From positions 1-9,652 of the forward strand of contig JBKPNX010000066.1 in NCBI GenBank assembly GCA_046732855.1: DNA of 9,652 nucleotides. Reading direction: 5' to 3'. Both the position numbers and the translations under genes were made by a program. Below the pieces are notes generated by a model. It made no database searches. It was given only the letters and a program-made list of their open reading frames with translations, and had not been told where the DNA came from. The stretch is from JBKPNX01 sp046732855 (GTDB lineage: Bacteria > Pseudomonadota > Alphaproteobacteria > Geminicoccales > Geminicoccaceae). Positions 1 to 6,713 of this stretch are shown piece by piece (position 1 is the first letter of the stretch; each line of letters begins with the position of its first letter).

Positions 1-279
1 GAAGTAGACATCCTCCCCGGCGAAAAAATGGGGGCTGGGGGGATGCAAGACCTCGCGAGCAACGACCGAGCGGAGGCGCTCCAGGCTGCGAAGCTGGCGG
101 TCCGGGCCTACGCGCGCGACCCGTCGTCCAAGAACGAAGCTGGCGTGGAGGAGGCGCTCAGGCGGGTTCGGCGGCTTGAGAGCGTGGCGCGGTGGCGGGG
201 CTCGAAGGCTGTCTTGCCGGCCGCGCACCAGCGCCACCTGGGGACCTTGGAGAATCAACTATTCTCCACTAATTCATAA
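1..279 (+). CDS. Hypothetical protein, 5' end uncertain or outside window
   Basis: The reading frame is open from the first base of the window to a TAA at 277-279, so the gene may begin upstream. Internal ATG candidates lie at 28 and 43; neither has a convincing Shine-Dalgarno sequence at normal spacing (the G-run before 43 touches the ATG). The product from ATG 28 is 83 residues: charged, alanine- and arginine-rich and probably helical, with a stretch from about residue 16 to 55 that looks amphipathic. I see no membrane segment, signal peptide or known motif and do not recognise a family. Codon use is GC-rich like the flanking chromosome. It could be the C-terminal part of a longer protein. 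Function unknown. Confidence 0.4.
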   Translation, partial: EVDILPGEKMGAGGMQDLASNDRAEALQAAKLAVRAYARDPSSKNEAGVEEALRRVRRLESVARWRGSKAVLPAAHQRHLGTLENQLFSTNS

Positions 280-660
280 GACTATATGTGATACTAACCC
301 ATTGAAATCTCACGCAGAGAGGTTTTGTTGACAGCACTTCTCCCTCCGCCAATACGCCCTATGCGGACAGTCTCTCCGTCCGCTGATCGGCCCTGAAAAA
401 GCCCAGGAACGCGGCCGTTTTTCGTGGATGGCTGTGCACCTTGGGCATGGGCCGTAGGCTCGAAATCTCTCTCTGAGGCCCGGCTTTCTCTCAGGCTGTT
501 CACCGCGCCCATTCGGTACCCACTCGCTTTCTGCAGATGGTTCAATAGCTTAGCCGATCGGTGACCAACGCCAAGTTTGCAATTCCTCTTGGCTGGCCGA
601 GATGCAAACTCGAAACCGATAAGCATCGCCTTTCAACAAGTTTGACAGCCAGCAATTTGT
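280..660. other. Gene-poor spacer, no supported gene
   Basis: After the small left-edge gene this stretch is less GC-rich and holds only short overlapping frames without a ribosome-binding site or recognisable motif. A 110-codon minus-strand frame at 294-626 has no family resemblance that I can see and is treated as chance. An 11-bp AT-rich inverted repeat (632-642 with 654-664, one G-T pair) straddles its right end. Confidence 0.5.
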
Positions 661-673
661 TGAACTCGCGCTT

Positions 674-988
674 TTAGGCCAGCTCGTCGAGCAGCGTCCT
701 GGCCGCTCTGAGGTCAGCGGTATCGAAGCTTCAACCAGCTCACCGCGCCAGAGCGAGCTGATCCCGGCCGCGCGATGCCGACAACCAACCCAGCCGGGTC
801 GCCCCCCGCTCGGCCCAGCGGAGCAACTCCTCGGCGATGTCCTGAGCCGCAGCGTGCTCGACACGCACGAGGCGAAACACCCAGCGCCCAAACGGCAGGG
901 GCTCCTGAAGGCCGCTGATCTGTGCGTCGCGGCGCCGGAGCGGGCCGCACAGCGATTGGTCGATGGCGAGTTTACCGATGCCGGATCA
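674..988 (-). pseudogene. Decayed TPR/C-terminal fragment of a SAM-cyclase-ATPase-type protein
   Basis: Two minus-strand frames give peptides resembling the C-terminal half of the large cyclase encoded at 2778-6131. The frame 740-988 reads FGRWVFRLVRVEHAAAQ then DIAEELLRWAER. I recognise this as the TPR-region pattern of these proteins (compare LYGLFIYRENRAQLYSALEL then AEELP in the intact neighbour). It ends at TGA 740-742. A second frame, ending at TAA 674-676, reads FDTADLRAARTLLDELA, nearly the same as the intact protein's tail FDTIDLREARALLEELR. The two frames abut at about 730-742, so the intervening TPR repeats are deleted. The upstream limit (988) is simply a stop codon. The homology of the tail is directly visible; that of the 740-988 part rests on family pattern memory. 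Confidence 0.55.
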
Positions 989-1223
989 CGCGAGCGACTT
1001 CACCCGTTTCGTCCCGAAGCCGCGCCCGGGCAGCGCCGAGGCCTGGTTGCCGAACTAGGTGACAGGGGTGGCTTGTCGGATCACGCTCACCGATATGGTC
1101 GGCAACTTCTCGGACCTGTTCGATGCGGATACACTCGACAGCGGTACTCTGACCAATCGCAGGCGGCTGGAGCACTGTCGAGTTGCTACGCATGTTATGG
1201 TCCTAATGCAGTGTCCAGCCTGA
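963..1223 (+). other. Two abutting short frames of unknown status upstream of the PAS-cyclase
   Basis: In the same plus frame as the downstream cyclase there is a 31-codon ORF from ATG 963 to TAG 1056-1058. A GTG follows immediately at 1059 and opens a 54-codon ORF ending at TGA 1221-1223. The peptides (ending AEAWLPN, and containing ITLTDMVGNFSDLFDADTLD) look somewhat protein-like. They could be a gene broken by one stop codon, or chance open frames. There is no recognised family or clear ribosome-binding site. The first frame partly overlaps the minus-strand cyclase remnant, so both cannot be functional coding sequence. Confidence 0.15.
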
Positions 1224-1232
1224 TCCTGGAGC

Positions 1233-2420
1233 GTGCTCGATCGAACTCAGCGGCAAACTGTAGCCCACCTCAACCCGACCCGCAGAGTAGACGAATCCCC
1301 GTTGCCGAGGTTTGACCCAGCATTCGAGATCGATCCGGCGGCAGTCGTGGAGGCCGCCGCGGAAAGCGTCTTGGTCACGACCGCCGACCTCGATCCTCCG
1401 GGCCCCACGATCCTTTACGTCAATCCGGCGTTCGAGAAAATGACGGGTTGGTCCAAGGCCGATGTGGTCGGCAAGTCCCCCCGGATCCTACAAGGGCCCC
1501 ATACGGATCGGCGCGTCTTTGCCGATCTGAGGGAGACCCTGCTGGCAGGGAGGGCTTGGCAGGCGCTTGCGATCAATTACCGCAAAGACGGATCTGAATT
1601 TTTCATGGAATGGTCGATCGTCCCGCTCCAGGACAGCCGCGGAGAGATCTATCAGTACGTGGCCATCCAGCGTGACGTTACGGCGCGTATCGAGGCCGAT
1701 CGGCGCCTTGGCGAGGCGCAGGCCGCGGAACGCCGCGCCGACCGCGCTCGCACCAATCTCGCGCGTTATTTCTCGCCCAAGCTGGTCGATATTCTGGCGA
1801 CCAAGGATCAACCGCTCGGTCCCGTGCGGCGGCAGGTCCTTGCCGTCTTGTTCGCCGACATCGCCGGATTCACGAGTCTCGCGGAAACGCTGCCACCGGA
1901 GCAGGTCGTCGAGCTCCTGCGGGACACTCACAAGTGGATGGAAAAGGTCATTTTCGCACACGACGGGCTAATCGCGGGCTACATCGGCGACGCGATTCTG
2001 GCGATCTTCGGTGTTCCGGAACCGGGCGATCAGGACGCCGTCAGGGCGCTTTCCTGCGCGTATGAGTTGCAGATCGCCGCGCAACGCTGGAACCGGAAAA
2101 GAATGCTAAGAAATCTGCCCGCGATCCGGATCGGGCTGGGGCTCCACTATGGTTCGGCCGTTCTCGGCGACATCGGCACTGAGCAGTACGTCGAGTTCAC
2201 CGTGATCGGCGACACGGTGAATACCGCAAGCCGGCTTCAGCAGGCCACGCGCACCATCGATTGCGACCTCGTCGTCAGTCAGGATCTCGTGCGTGCCGTC
2301 ATGGACAAGGCGCAAGGAAGCGAGCAGCAAGCGCTCCTGCAGCGTCTGCGCCATCATGGCCACCTCGCCATCCGCGGGCGCTCTCAGGCCATCCAAATTT
2401 GGACGCATAAGCAGGGATGA
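1233..2420 (+). CDS. PAS (LOV-like) domain class III adenylate/guanylate cyclase
   Basis: Predicted soluble 395-residue nucleotide cyclase. Residues about 38-152 form a PAS domain of LOV-like pattern (NPAFEKMTGW at 64-73, GKSPRILQG at 80-88, NYRKDG at 115-120, ending in QRDVT). The photoactive Cys of LOV domains is Pro83. A helical linker follows with the usual ARYFSPKLVD signature (177-186). The class III catalytic domain spans about 201-390: metal-binding Asp209 (FADIAGF) and Asp253 (GDAILAIFG), and transition-state Asn330 and Arg334 (GDTVNTASR). The adenine-selecting Lys is Gly249 and its partner position is Thr323. Activity or substrate may therefore differ from a standard adenylate cyclase, or the protein may be a regulatory pseudo-enzyme. 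GTG 1233 is the best start because a TGA lies in frame at 1221-1223; the ribosome-binding site (GGA) is weak. It converges with the large cyclase at 2778-6131. Confidence 0.93.
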   Translation: MLDRTQRQTVAHLNPTRRVDESPLPRFDPAFEIDPAAVVEAAAESVLVTTADLDPPGPTILYVNPAFEKMTGWSKADVVGKSPRILQGPHTDRRVFADLRETLLAGRAWQALAINYRKDGSEFFMEWSIVPLQDSRGEIYQYVAIQRDVTARIEADRRLGEAQAAERRADRARTNLARYFSPKLVDILATKDQPLGPVRRQVLAVLFADIAGFTSLAETLPPEQVVELLRDTHKWMEKVIFAHDGLIAGYIGDAILAIFGVPEPGDQDAVRALSCAYELQIAAQRWNRKRMLRNLPAIRIGLGLHYGSAVLGDIGTEQYVEFTVIGDTVNTASRLQQATRTIDCDLVVSQDLVRAVMDKAQGSEQQALLQRLRHHGHLAIRGRSQAIQIWTHKQG

Positions 2421-2662
2421 GGCGCACTCACACCCATCCCCGTCTCACCCGTCGAAGTGGTGCTCGGTCTGGCTCTGCGAAGAGGTGCCAAGGGGGGCCG
2501 CACTCGGGACTGACGGTCGTCGTGGTAGTACGAGCGTGGAGCTTTGGCGACGATGAACTCGATAGCATTAGCCGGGTCGGCCAGATCACGCGCAGTGTCC
2601 GCCTATTCGCCTGAACCGACCCAGCAGCTCATTCGTGCCAAGCGTCGCTATCGTGGTCGCCT
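2421..2662. other. Spacer between convergent cyclase genes, no supported gene
   Basis: About 240 bases with only short shadow frames. I see no convincing terminator hairpin with a T-run on either strand, although the two flanking genes converge here. The right edge carries the tail of the SAM-domain remnant. Confidence 0.45.
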
Positions 2663-2781
2663 TCATCGGCACAGCAGCTCGAGCAGCGCTTCGCCATCGA
2701 TCTCATTTCGTCGAAGATGTGGGCGAAGCGAGCGAAGCCGTTCGCCTCGAGCCAAGCACGAACATTGCCTACCTGGCTCAC
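2663..2781 (-). pseudogene. N-terminal SAM-domain remnant of a second cyclase-like gene, frameshifted
   Basis: On the minus strand a GTG at 2781-2779 overlaps the TGA stop of the large cyclase gene (2780-2778) as GTGA, the classic arrangement for translational coupling. The frame gives VRAWLEANGFARFAHIFDE, the start of a sterile alpha motif domain as found at the N-terminus of SAM/cyclase/ATPase proteins. At about 2705-2709 one base is missing from an A-run. Shifting one frame restores NEIDGEALLEL, the next piece of the same SAM pattern (compare HDIDAEVLSRLSAEDL in the intact neighbour), before a stop at 2663-2665. The rest of the gene is absent at this place. It is probably what is left of a tandem duplicate. 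Confidence 0.6.
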
Positions 2782-5700
2782 CGCAGCTCCTCGAGCAGCG
2801 CTCTGGCCTCTCTAAGGTCGATGGTGTCGAAACCCTCCGTGAACCAGTCGTAAATTGGTGCGAGCAGATCATGGCTCTTTGCGCGCCGGCCCTGCTTGGC
2901 CCATAAACGAGCGAGGCTGGTCGCGGCTCGCAGCTCCCAAAGCTTGGCGCCTTGCGCCTGCGCCACGGCCATAGCCTTGCGGAAGCATCTCTCCGCCTCC
3001 GCCCTATCGGGCTCGTTCACGCCGAGCACGACCTCGCCCTTGAGGCGATGCAACTCTGCCTCGAACCAACGCTCTCCAGTCTCTTCGACGCGATCGAAAG
3101 CGTTTGTAAGAAGCGGCAACGCTTCCTCCGGACGTCTTGCTCTTGCATATGCCGCCCCAAGCACGCCGAGATAGTAGGGCACCTTGATCTCGGCTCCCCC
3201 GGCCTGCTTGGCGGCGAGGCCACGACGCATTTCCTCGAGACCTTCGTCGACGGCGCCGCCTGCGGCGCGGGCCCAGCCGTGGAAAAACGTCCCGGTTGCA
3301 TGAACGTGAGGGTAGCCTCGCTCTGCGGCAAGTGCGACGAGGGCCGACGAGCGCTCCTCGACCAGCGCTGGGTTCCCGCGGACTTGGTGAAAGAGGCAAT
3401 TGACGTGCAAGCCAAACGCCAGGCCATGTCGCTGGCCGAGTTCCCGTGCCTCCCTGAGCGCTTGTTCTGCTTCCCGAAGCGCTCCATCCAAATGACCCTT
3501 GTACAGCAATGTCCAAGCCATAAAGCTCCGGCTGCTCACCCGCGAGTCAGTCGGGACGTGGGTCGGAAAGCCATGCTTCAATGGGTCGTAGTGAAAAATC
3601 ACTTCTTCCAAATGGGGTAGCGCGGCATCAAACCGTGCAAGGAAGACCTGGACGTTTCCCATCACTCTATGGCCGAGGACCTTAACTGCGACATCTTCCT
3701 GCGCCCGCCCGAGGCACGGCAATTCCTCTGCCAGCTCTAACGCGCTGTAGAGCTGGGCCCGATTCTCCCGATAGATGAAAAGCCCATACAGGGTAAGAAC
3801 ACGCTGCCGTACGTCATCGACAGTCTGGCACAGCTGATAGGCCCGAGTGTAGGCACGGCCCGTCTCCTGTGACCCCCAACCCTTGGCTGCGAGCGATGCG
3901 CTGCCCAATCCCACTTGCAAATCGAGCTCTAGCCGGTCGCGCTCGTGCCCTTTGGGCAGGCCCTGCAGGATCTTTAACCCGTGGGAAAGTTGGTCAATCG
4001 CTTCGGCTGCTGCGGAGCGCGCAAGCGCCAACTGCGCTGCGCTGTGCCAGTATCCGACAGCCCGATTGAGCAACCCCGCCCGGGTGCAATGATGGGCAAG
4101 CAGTTCCGGCTGGCTGTCGGACGTTTCGGGAAAGTGCTCCTCCAGCACCTGGGCGATGCGGGCGTGGAGGTGCTGGCGGCGGGACTTGAGGAGCGTGCCG
4201 TAGGCGGCGTCCTGGACCAGTGCGTGCTTGAAGCTGTAGGTCGCCTCGAGCGGGGTCCCCCGGCGATAGACCAGCTCGGAGGCGACCAGCTGGTCGACCG
4301 CCGCCTGTAGCTCCGTCTCGGGCCGATCGGCAACCGCGGCGAGCAGAGCATGCGGGAACTCGCGGCCGAGCGCCGCGCCGATCTGCGCGATTTCCTTGAC
4401 CGGCGCGAGTCGATCGAGGCGCGCAAGCAGCGAATCGTGCAGCGTCGCCGGGATTGCGAGCGGCGGTAGCGGGCCGGCCAGCTCGAAATGGTCGCCGGCA
4501 TCGGTCAAGAGCCCCGACTCGAGCACCGTCTTGGTCAGCTCCTCGACAAACAGCGGCACGCCGTCGGTCTTGGCCACGATCTGCGCCGCGACCTCCGCGG
4601 GCAGCGCCTTGTCCCTGACCACCCGCTCGACCATGGCGGCGCCCTCGCGCCGGCCGAGCCGGCTGAGCGCCAGCGCGCTGATGTGGGGCTGCGAAGGCCA
4701 TGGCGGCGTGAACTCGGGCCGGAAGGTGATGAGCGCGAGCACCGGCAGGCGCGAGACGCGCTCGATCACGAGCCCCAGCAGCTCCTCTGTGGTCGGATCG
4801 CCCCAGTGCACGTCCTCATAGGCGAGAAGCACCGGCTGCGCCGCCGCGAGGCCTTCGAGCTGGTCGACCAGCGCCGCCAGCGTCAGCTGCTTCTGGCGCT
4901 GCGGGGTCAGATCGAGCGCCGGGTAGCGGCTTTCCGTCGGCAGGCCGAGCAGCGCCGCGATCAGCGGCACCGCCTGCTCAGGCCGGTCGGTACCGCGCGC
5001 CAGCAGCGCCGCCAGCTTGTCCAGCTTGGTCTCGGGCGGATCATCGCGCCCGAAACCCGCCGCGCGCTCCAGCTGCTCGATCACTGGATGCAACGGGCTG
5101 GTCGTGTGGTGCGGGGAGCATTGGTAGAGCAGGCCTACGTGCGGCTCGCTCTCGAGCCGCGCGCGCACCTCGCGCACGAGGCGTGACTTGCCGATCCCAG
5201 GTTCTCCCGAGAGCAGGACCACCTGGCCCTCGCCGTCCCTGGCCTGCTGCCAACGGCGCAGCAGCAGCGCGATCTCCTCGTCACGGCCGACCAGCGGTGT
5301 CAGGCCCGCCGTCTGACGCGCCTCGAAGCGCCCTTCGGCCCGGCCCTCGCCTGCCACCCGCCACGCCGCAAGCGGCTCGGCGAAGCCCTTGAGGCGCCGG
5401 GGCCCGAGGTCCTCGAGCTCGAACAGGCCGCCGAGCAACCGATGGGTCGCCTGGCTGATTACCACCGATCCCGGCGCCGCCAGCGCCTGGAGACGGGCCG
5501 CCAGGTTCGGCACTTCGCCGACCACCGCCTCCTCGCGCGCCGCCCCCTCGCCGATCAGATCGCCGACCACCGCGATGCCGGTCGCGATGCCGATCCGCGC
5601 CTCCAGGCGCTCCTCCGGATGGGCATCGAGCCGGGCAACCGCCTCGACCAGTTGCCACCCGGCACGCACCGCCCGCTCGGCATCGTCCTCGTGCGCTGTC

Positions 5701-6131
5701 GGCCAACCGAAGTAGACCAAGACGCCATCGCCCAGAAACTTGGCGACGTATCCGTCAAAATGGCCGATGACCTCGGCGCATGTTGCTTGATAGTTCCGCA
5801 TCACCGCGCGCAGGTCCTCGGGATCGAGCCGCGCCGCCAGCGCCGTCGAGCCAACCAGGTCGCAGAACAGCACCGTCAGCTGGCGGCGCTCCGCTTCTGC
5901 TGGTCTTGGCACAGCATCAGCACGCGCCTGTGCAGCAGCCTGCGTCGCACCATCTTTGAGCGCGGCGATGGCATCGAGTAGCTTGCGACGATGTCCGACC
6001 GACGTGACGCCAACAGCGCTCAGGTCCTCGGCGCTCAGCCGCGACAGCACCTCGGCGTCGATGTCGTGGGCGCGAAAGGCCTGGGCGTAATTCTCCAGCC
6101 CCAGGTCCCGCAGCCAGCGTGAGACGTCCAT
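2778..6131 (-). CDS. SAM domain / class III cyclase / AAA ATPase / TPR-like protein
   Basis: A large cytoplasmic signalling protein of 1117 residues from ATG 6131. Residues 1-60 form a SAM domain (WLRDLGLENYAQAF, then HDIDAEVLSRLSAEDL and VGHRRKLL), a protein-interaction module. Residues 82-260 form a class III cyclase with metal-binding Asp91 (LFCDLVGST) and Asp135 (KFLGDG), substrate Lys131, Asn209 and Arg213. The usual Thr/Asp partner position is Ala202. A P-loop ATPase follows: VGR at 281, Walker A GEPGIGKS at 309-316, Walker B LLAYEDVHW at 435-443. The C-terminal half is helical and TPR-like. Length and order fit the common alphaproteobacterial family. A TTG at 6158 would add nine residues; I prefer the ATG because family members start with a MDV-WL pattern. 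The ribosome-binding site is weak. The stop overlaps the GTG of a decayed second SAM gene, suggesting a former operon. The ligand sensed is unknown. Confidence 0.93.
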   Translation of the reverse strand: MDVSRWLRDLGLENYAQAFRAHDIDAEVLSRLSAEDLSAVGVTSVGHRRKLLDAIAALKDGATQAAAQARADAVPRPAEAERRQLTVLFCDLVGSTALAARLDPEDLRAVMRNYQATCAEVIGHFDGYVAKFLGDGVLVYFGWPTAHEDDAERAVRAGWQLVEAVARLDAHPEERLEARIGIATGIAVVGDLIGEGAAREEAVVGEVPNLAARLQALAAPGSVVISQATHRLLGGLFELEDLGPRRLKGFAEPLAAWRVAGEGRAEGRFEARQTAGLTPLVGRDEEIALLLRRWQQARDGEGQVVLLSGEPGIGKSRLVREVRARLESEPHVGLLYQCSPHHTTSPLHPVIEQLERAAGFGRDDPPETKLDKLAALLARGTDRPEQAVPLIAALLGLPTESRYPALDLTPQRQKQLTLAALVDQLEGLAAAQPVLLAYEDVHWGDPTTEELLGLVIERVSRLPVLALITFRPEFTPPWPSQPHISALALSRLGRREGAAMVERVVRDKALPAEVAAQIVAKTDGVPLFVEELTKTVLESGLLTDAGDHFELAGPLPPLAIPATLHDSLLARLDRLAPVKEIAQIGAALGREFPHALLAAVADRPETELQAAVDQLVASELVYRRGTPLEATYSFKHALVQDAAYGTLLKSRRQHLHARIAQVLEEHFPETSDSQPELLAHHCTRAGLLNRAVGYWHSAAQLALARSAAAEAIDQLSHGLKILQGLPKGHERDRLELDLQVGLGSASLAAKGWGSQETGRAYTRAYQLCQTVDDVRQRVLTLYGLFIYRENRAQLYSALELAEELPCLGRAQEDVAVKVLGHRVMGNVQVFLARFDAALPHLEEVIFHYDPLKHGFPTHVPTDSRVSSRSFMAWTLLYKGHLDGALREAEQALREARELGQRHGLAFGLHVNCLFHQVRGNPALVEERSSALVALAAERGYPHVHATGTFFHGWARAAGGAVDEGLEEMRRGLAAKQAGGAEIKVPYYLGVLGAAYARARRPEEALPLLTNAFDRVEETGERWFEAELHRLKGEVVLGVNEPDRAEAERCFRKAMAVAQAQGAKLWELRAATSLARLWAKQGRRAKSHDLLAPIYDWFTEGFDTIDLREARALLEELR

Positions 6132-6596
6132 CCCGGCGTCCCGGTTGAATCGGGACAAGTCTCATGCAGCCGACCGGACGAGTCCAGCGAATGCTGCGCA
6201 GGCTTCGTTTCCGGAGCCGCAGCCGCCGGCCGCGCTTGCCGCATCGAGCCGCCCAGGCGGCTACGGTTTTCTGCGGCCAAGCGGTGTTACTTGAGCGATC
6301 ATAGAGCTCGTCAAAACACCCATGAAGCGCGACCCTGCGCGCCTTCGCCCGCGCCCGCGCCTTCCAGCGTGCCATCATGCTGCGGTTTTGGAGCTCGACA
6401 CGATTGCGTTGGCGTCTAAGCGCCGCACTTGCCACCGCTGCGGCGCTCTTGCACAGGCGGGGCACTGGCGATGTTGGCATGTAGCCTCTCCCGCCACGAG
6501 CGGGCCCTGACGAGAGTGCTATACCGCTGCCGCTTTGAGGTGGACGGATATCGCTGTCATCCGGCGCGACGATGCGCTTGCGCAAGACGCGTACCG

Positions 6597-6616
6597 GGCC
6601 TCTTTCGTCAGAGGCC
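6597..6616. repeat. Perfect 7-bp inverted repeat (hairpin) upstream of the DUF262 gene
   Basis: GGCCTCT (6597-6603) pairs perfectly with AGAGGCC (6610-6616) around a TTCGTC loop. There is no T-run after it, so it is not a typical intrinsic terminator. It could be in the 5' leader of the DUF262-HEPN transcript or be an operator. Confidence 0.35.
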
Positions 6617-6644
6617 TGCTTATGGTGCCGGTTGTGCCATCGCG

Positions 6645-6661
6645 GCTTGGGCTTTCCAAGC
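6645..6661. repeat. Perfect 6-bp inverted repeat (hairpin) in the DUF262 leader
   Basis: GCTTGG (6645-6650) pairs with CCAAGC (6656-6661) around GCTTT, about 50 bases before the DUF262 start codon. It could be a leader hairpin or a protein-binding site. A 6-bp repeat may also occur by chance. Confidence 0.25.
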
Positions 6662-6700
6662 TTCTCCATCAAGCGCTAAAAAAGCCATTGAGCAATCGCG

Positions 6701-6706
6701 AAAGGG
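6701..6706 (+). promoter_or_regulatory. Ribosome-binding site of the DUF262 gene
   Basis: AAAGGG lies seven bases before ATG 6714. It fixes the start at 6714 even though the frame is open much further upstream. Confidence 0.6.
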
Positions 6707-6713
6707 TAGAAGC

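Larger units (their letters stand above)
6132..6713. other. Divergent intergenic region, no supported gene
   Basis: Some 580 bases separate the minus-strand cyclase from the plus-strand DUF262 gene, so promoters for both should lie here. I cannot place a convincing -35/-10 pair. Open frames on both strands are GC-driven shadows without recognisable motifs. The frame of the DUF262 gene stays open upstream to 6429 but shows no protein-like sequence before 6714. Two compact inverted repeats lie at 6597-6616 and 6645-6661. Confidence 0.5.

Noticed and set aside
328..356. TTGACA followed after 17 nt by AATACG as a sigma-70-like promoter
   Set aside because: The -35 is perfect but the -10 is poor, and no supported gene follows on the plus strand for about 900 bases.
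294..626. 110-codon minus-strand frame
   Set aside because: No ribosome-binding site, no recognised motif, peptide composition typical of a chance frame.
854..1315. 153-codon plus-strand frame
   Set aside because: It overlaps the cyclase remnant and the real PAS-cyclase start; the peptide lacks any family pattern.
2673..2808. Apparent direct repeat of CAGCAGCTCGAGCAGCGCT-like sequence at 2673 and 2783
   Set aside because: Both encode leucine/glutamate-rich ends of unrelated protein parts (SAM segment and TPR tail); the similarity is explained by codon use.
6132..6158. TTG 6158 as start of the large cyclase
   Set aside because: Possible, but ATG 6131 gives the usual N-terminus of the SAM domain in this family.
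5917..6672. 251-codon minus-strand frame covering the spacer upstream of the large cyclase
   Set aside because: It overlaps the cyclase N-terminus in another frame and is arginine-rich without motifs, as expected of a GC-driven shadow.
6429..6713. 95-residue N-terminal extension of the DUF262 protein
   Set aside because: The extension is not protein-like, and ATG 6714 has a clear ribosome-binding site and fits the family start.
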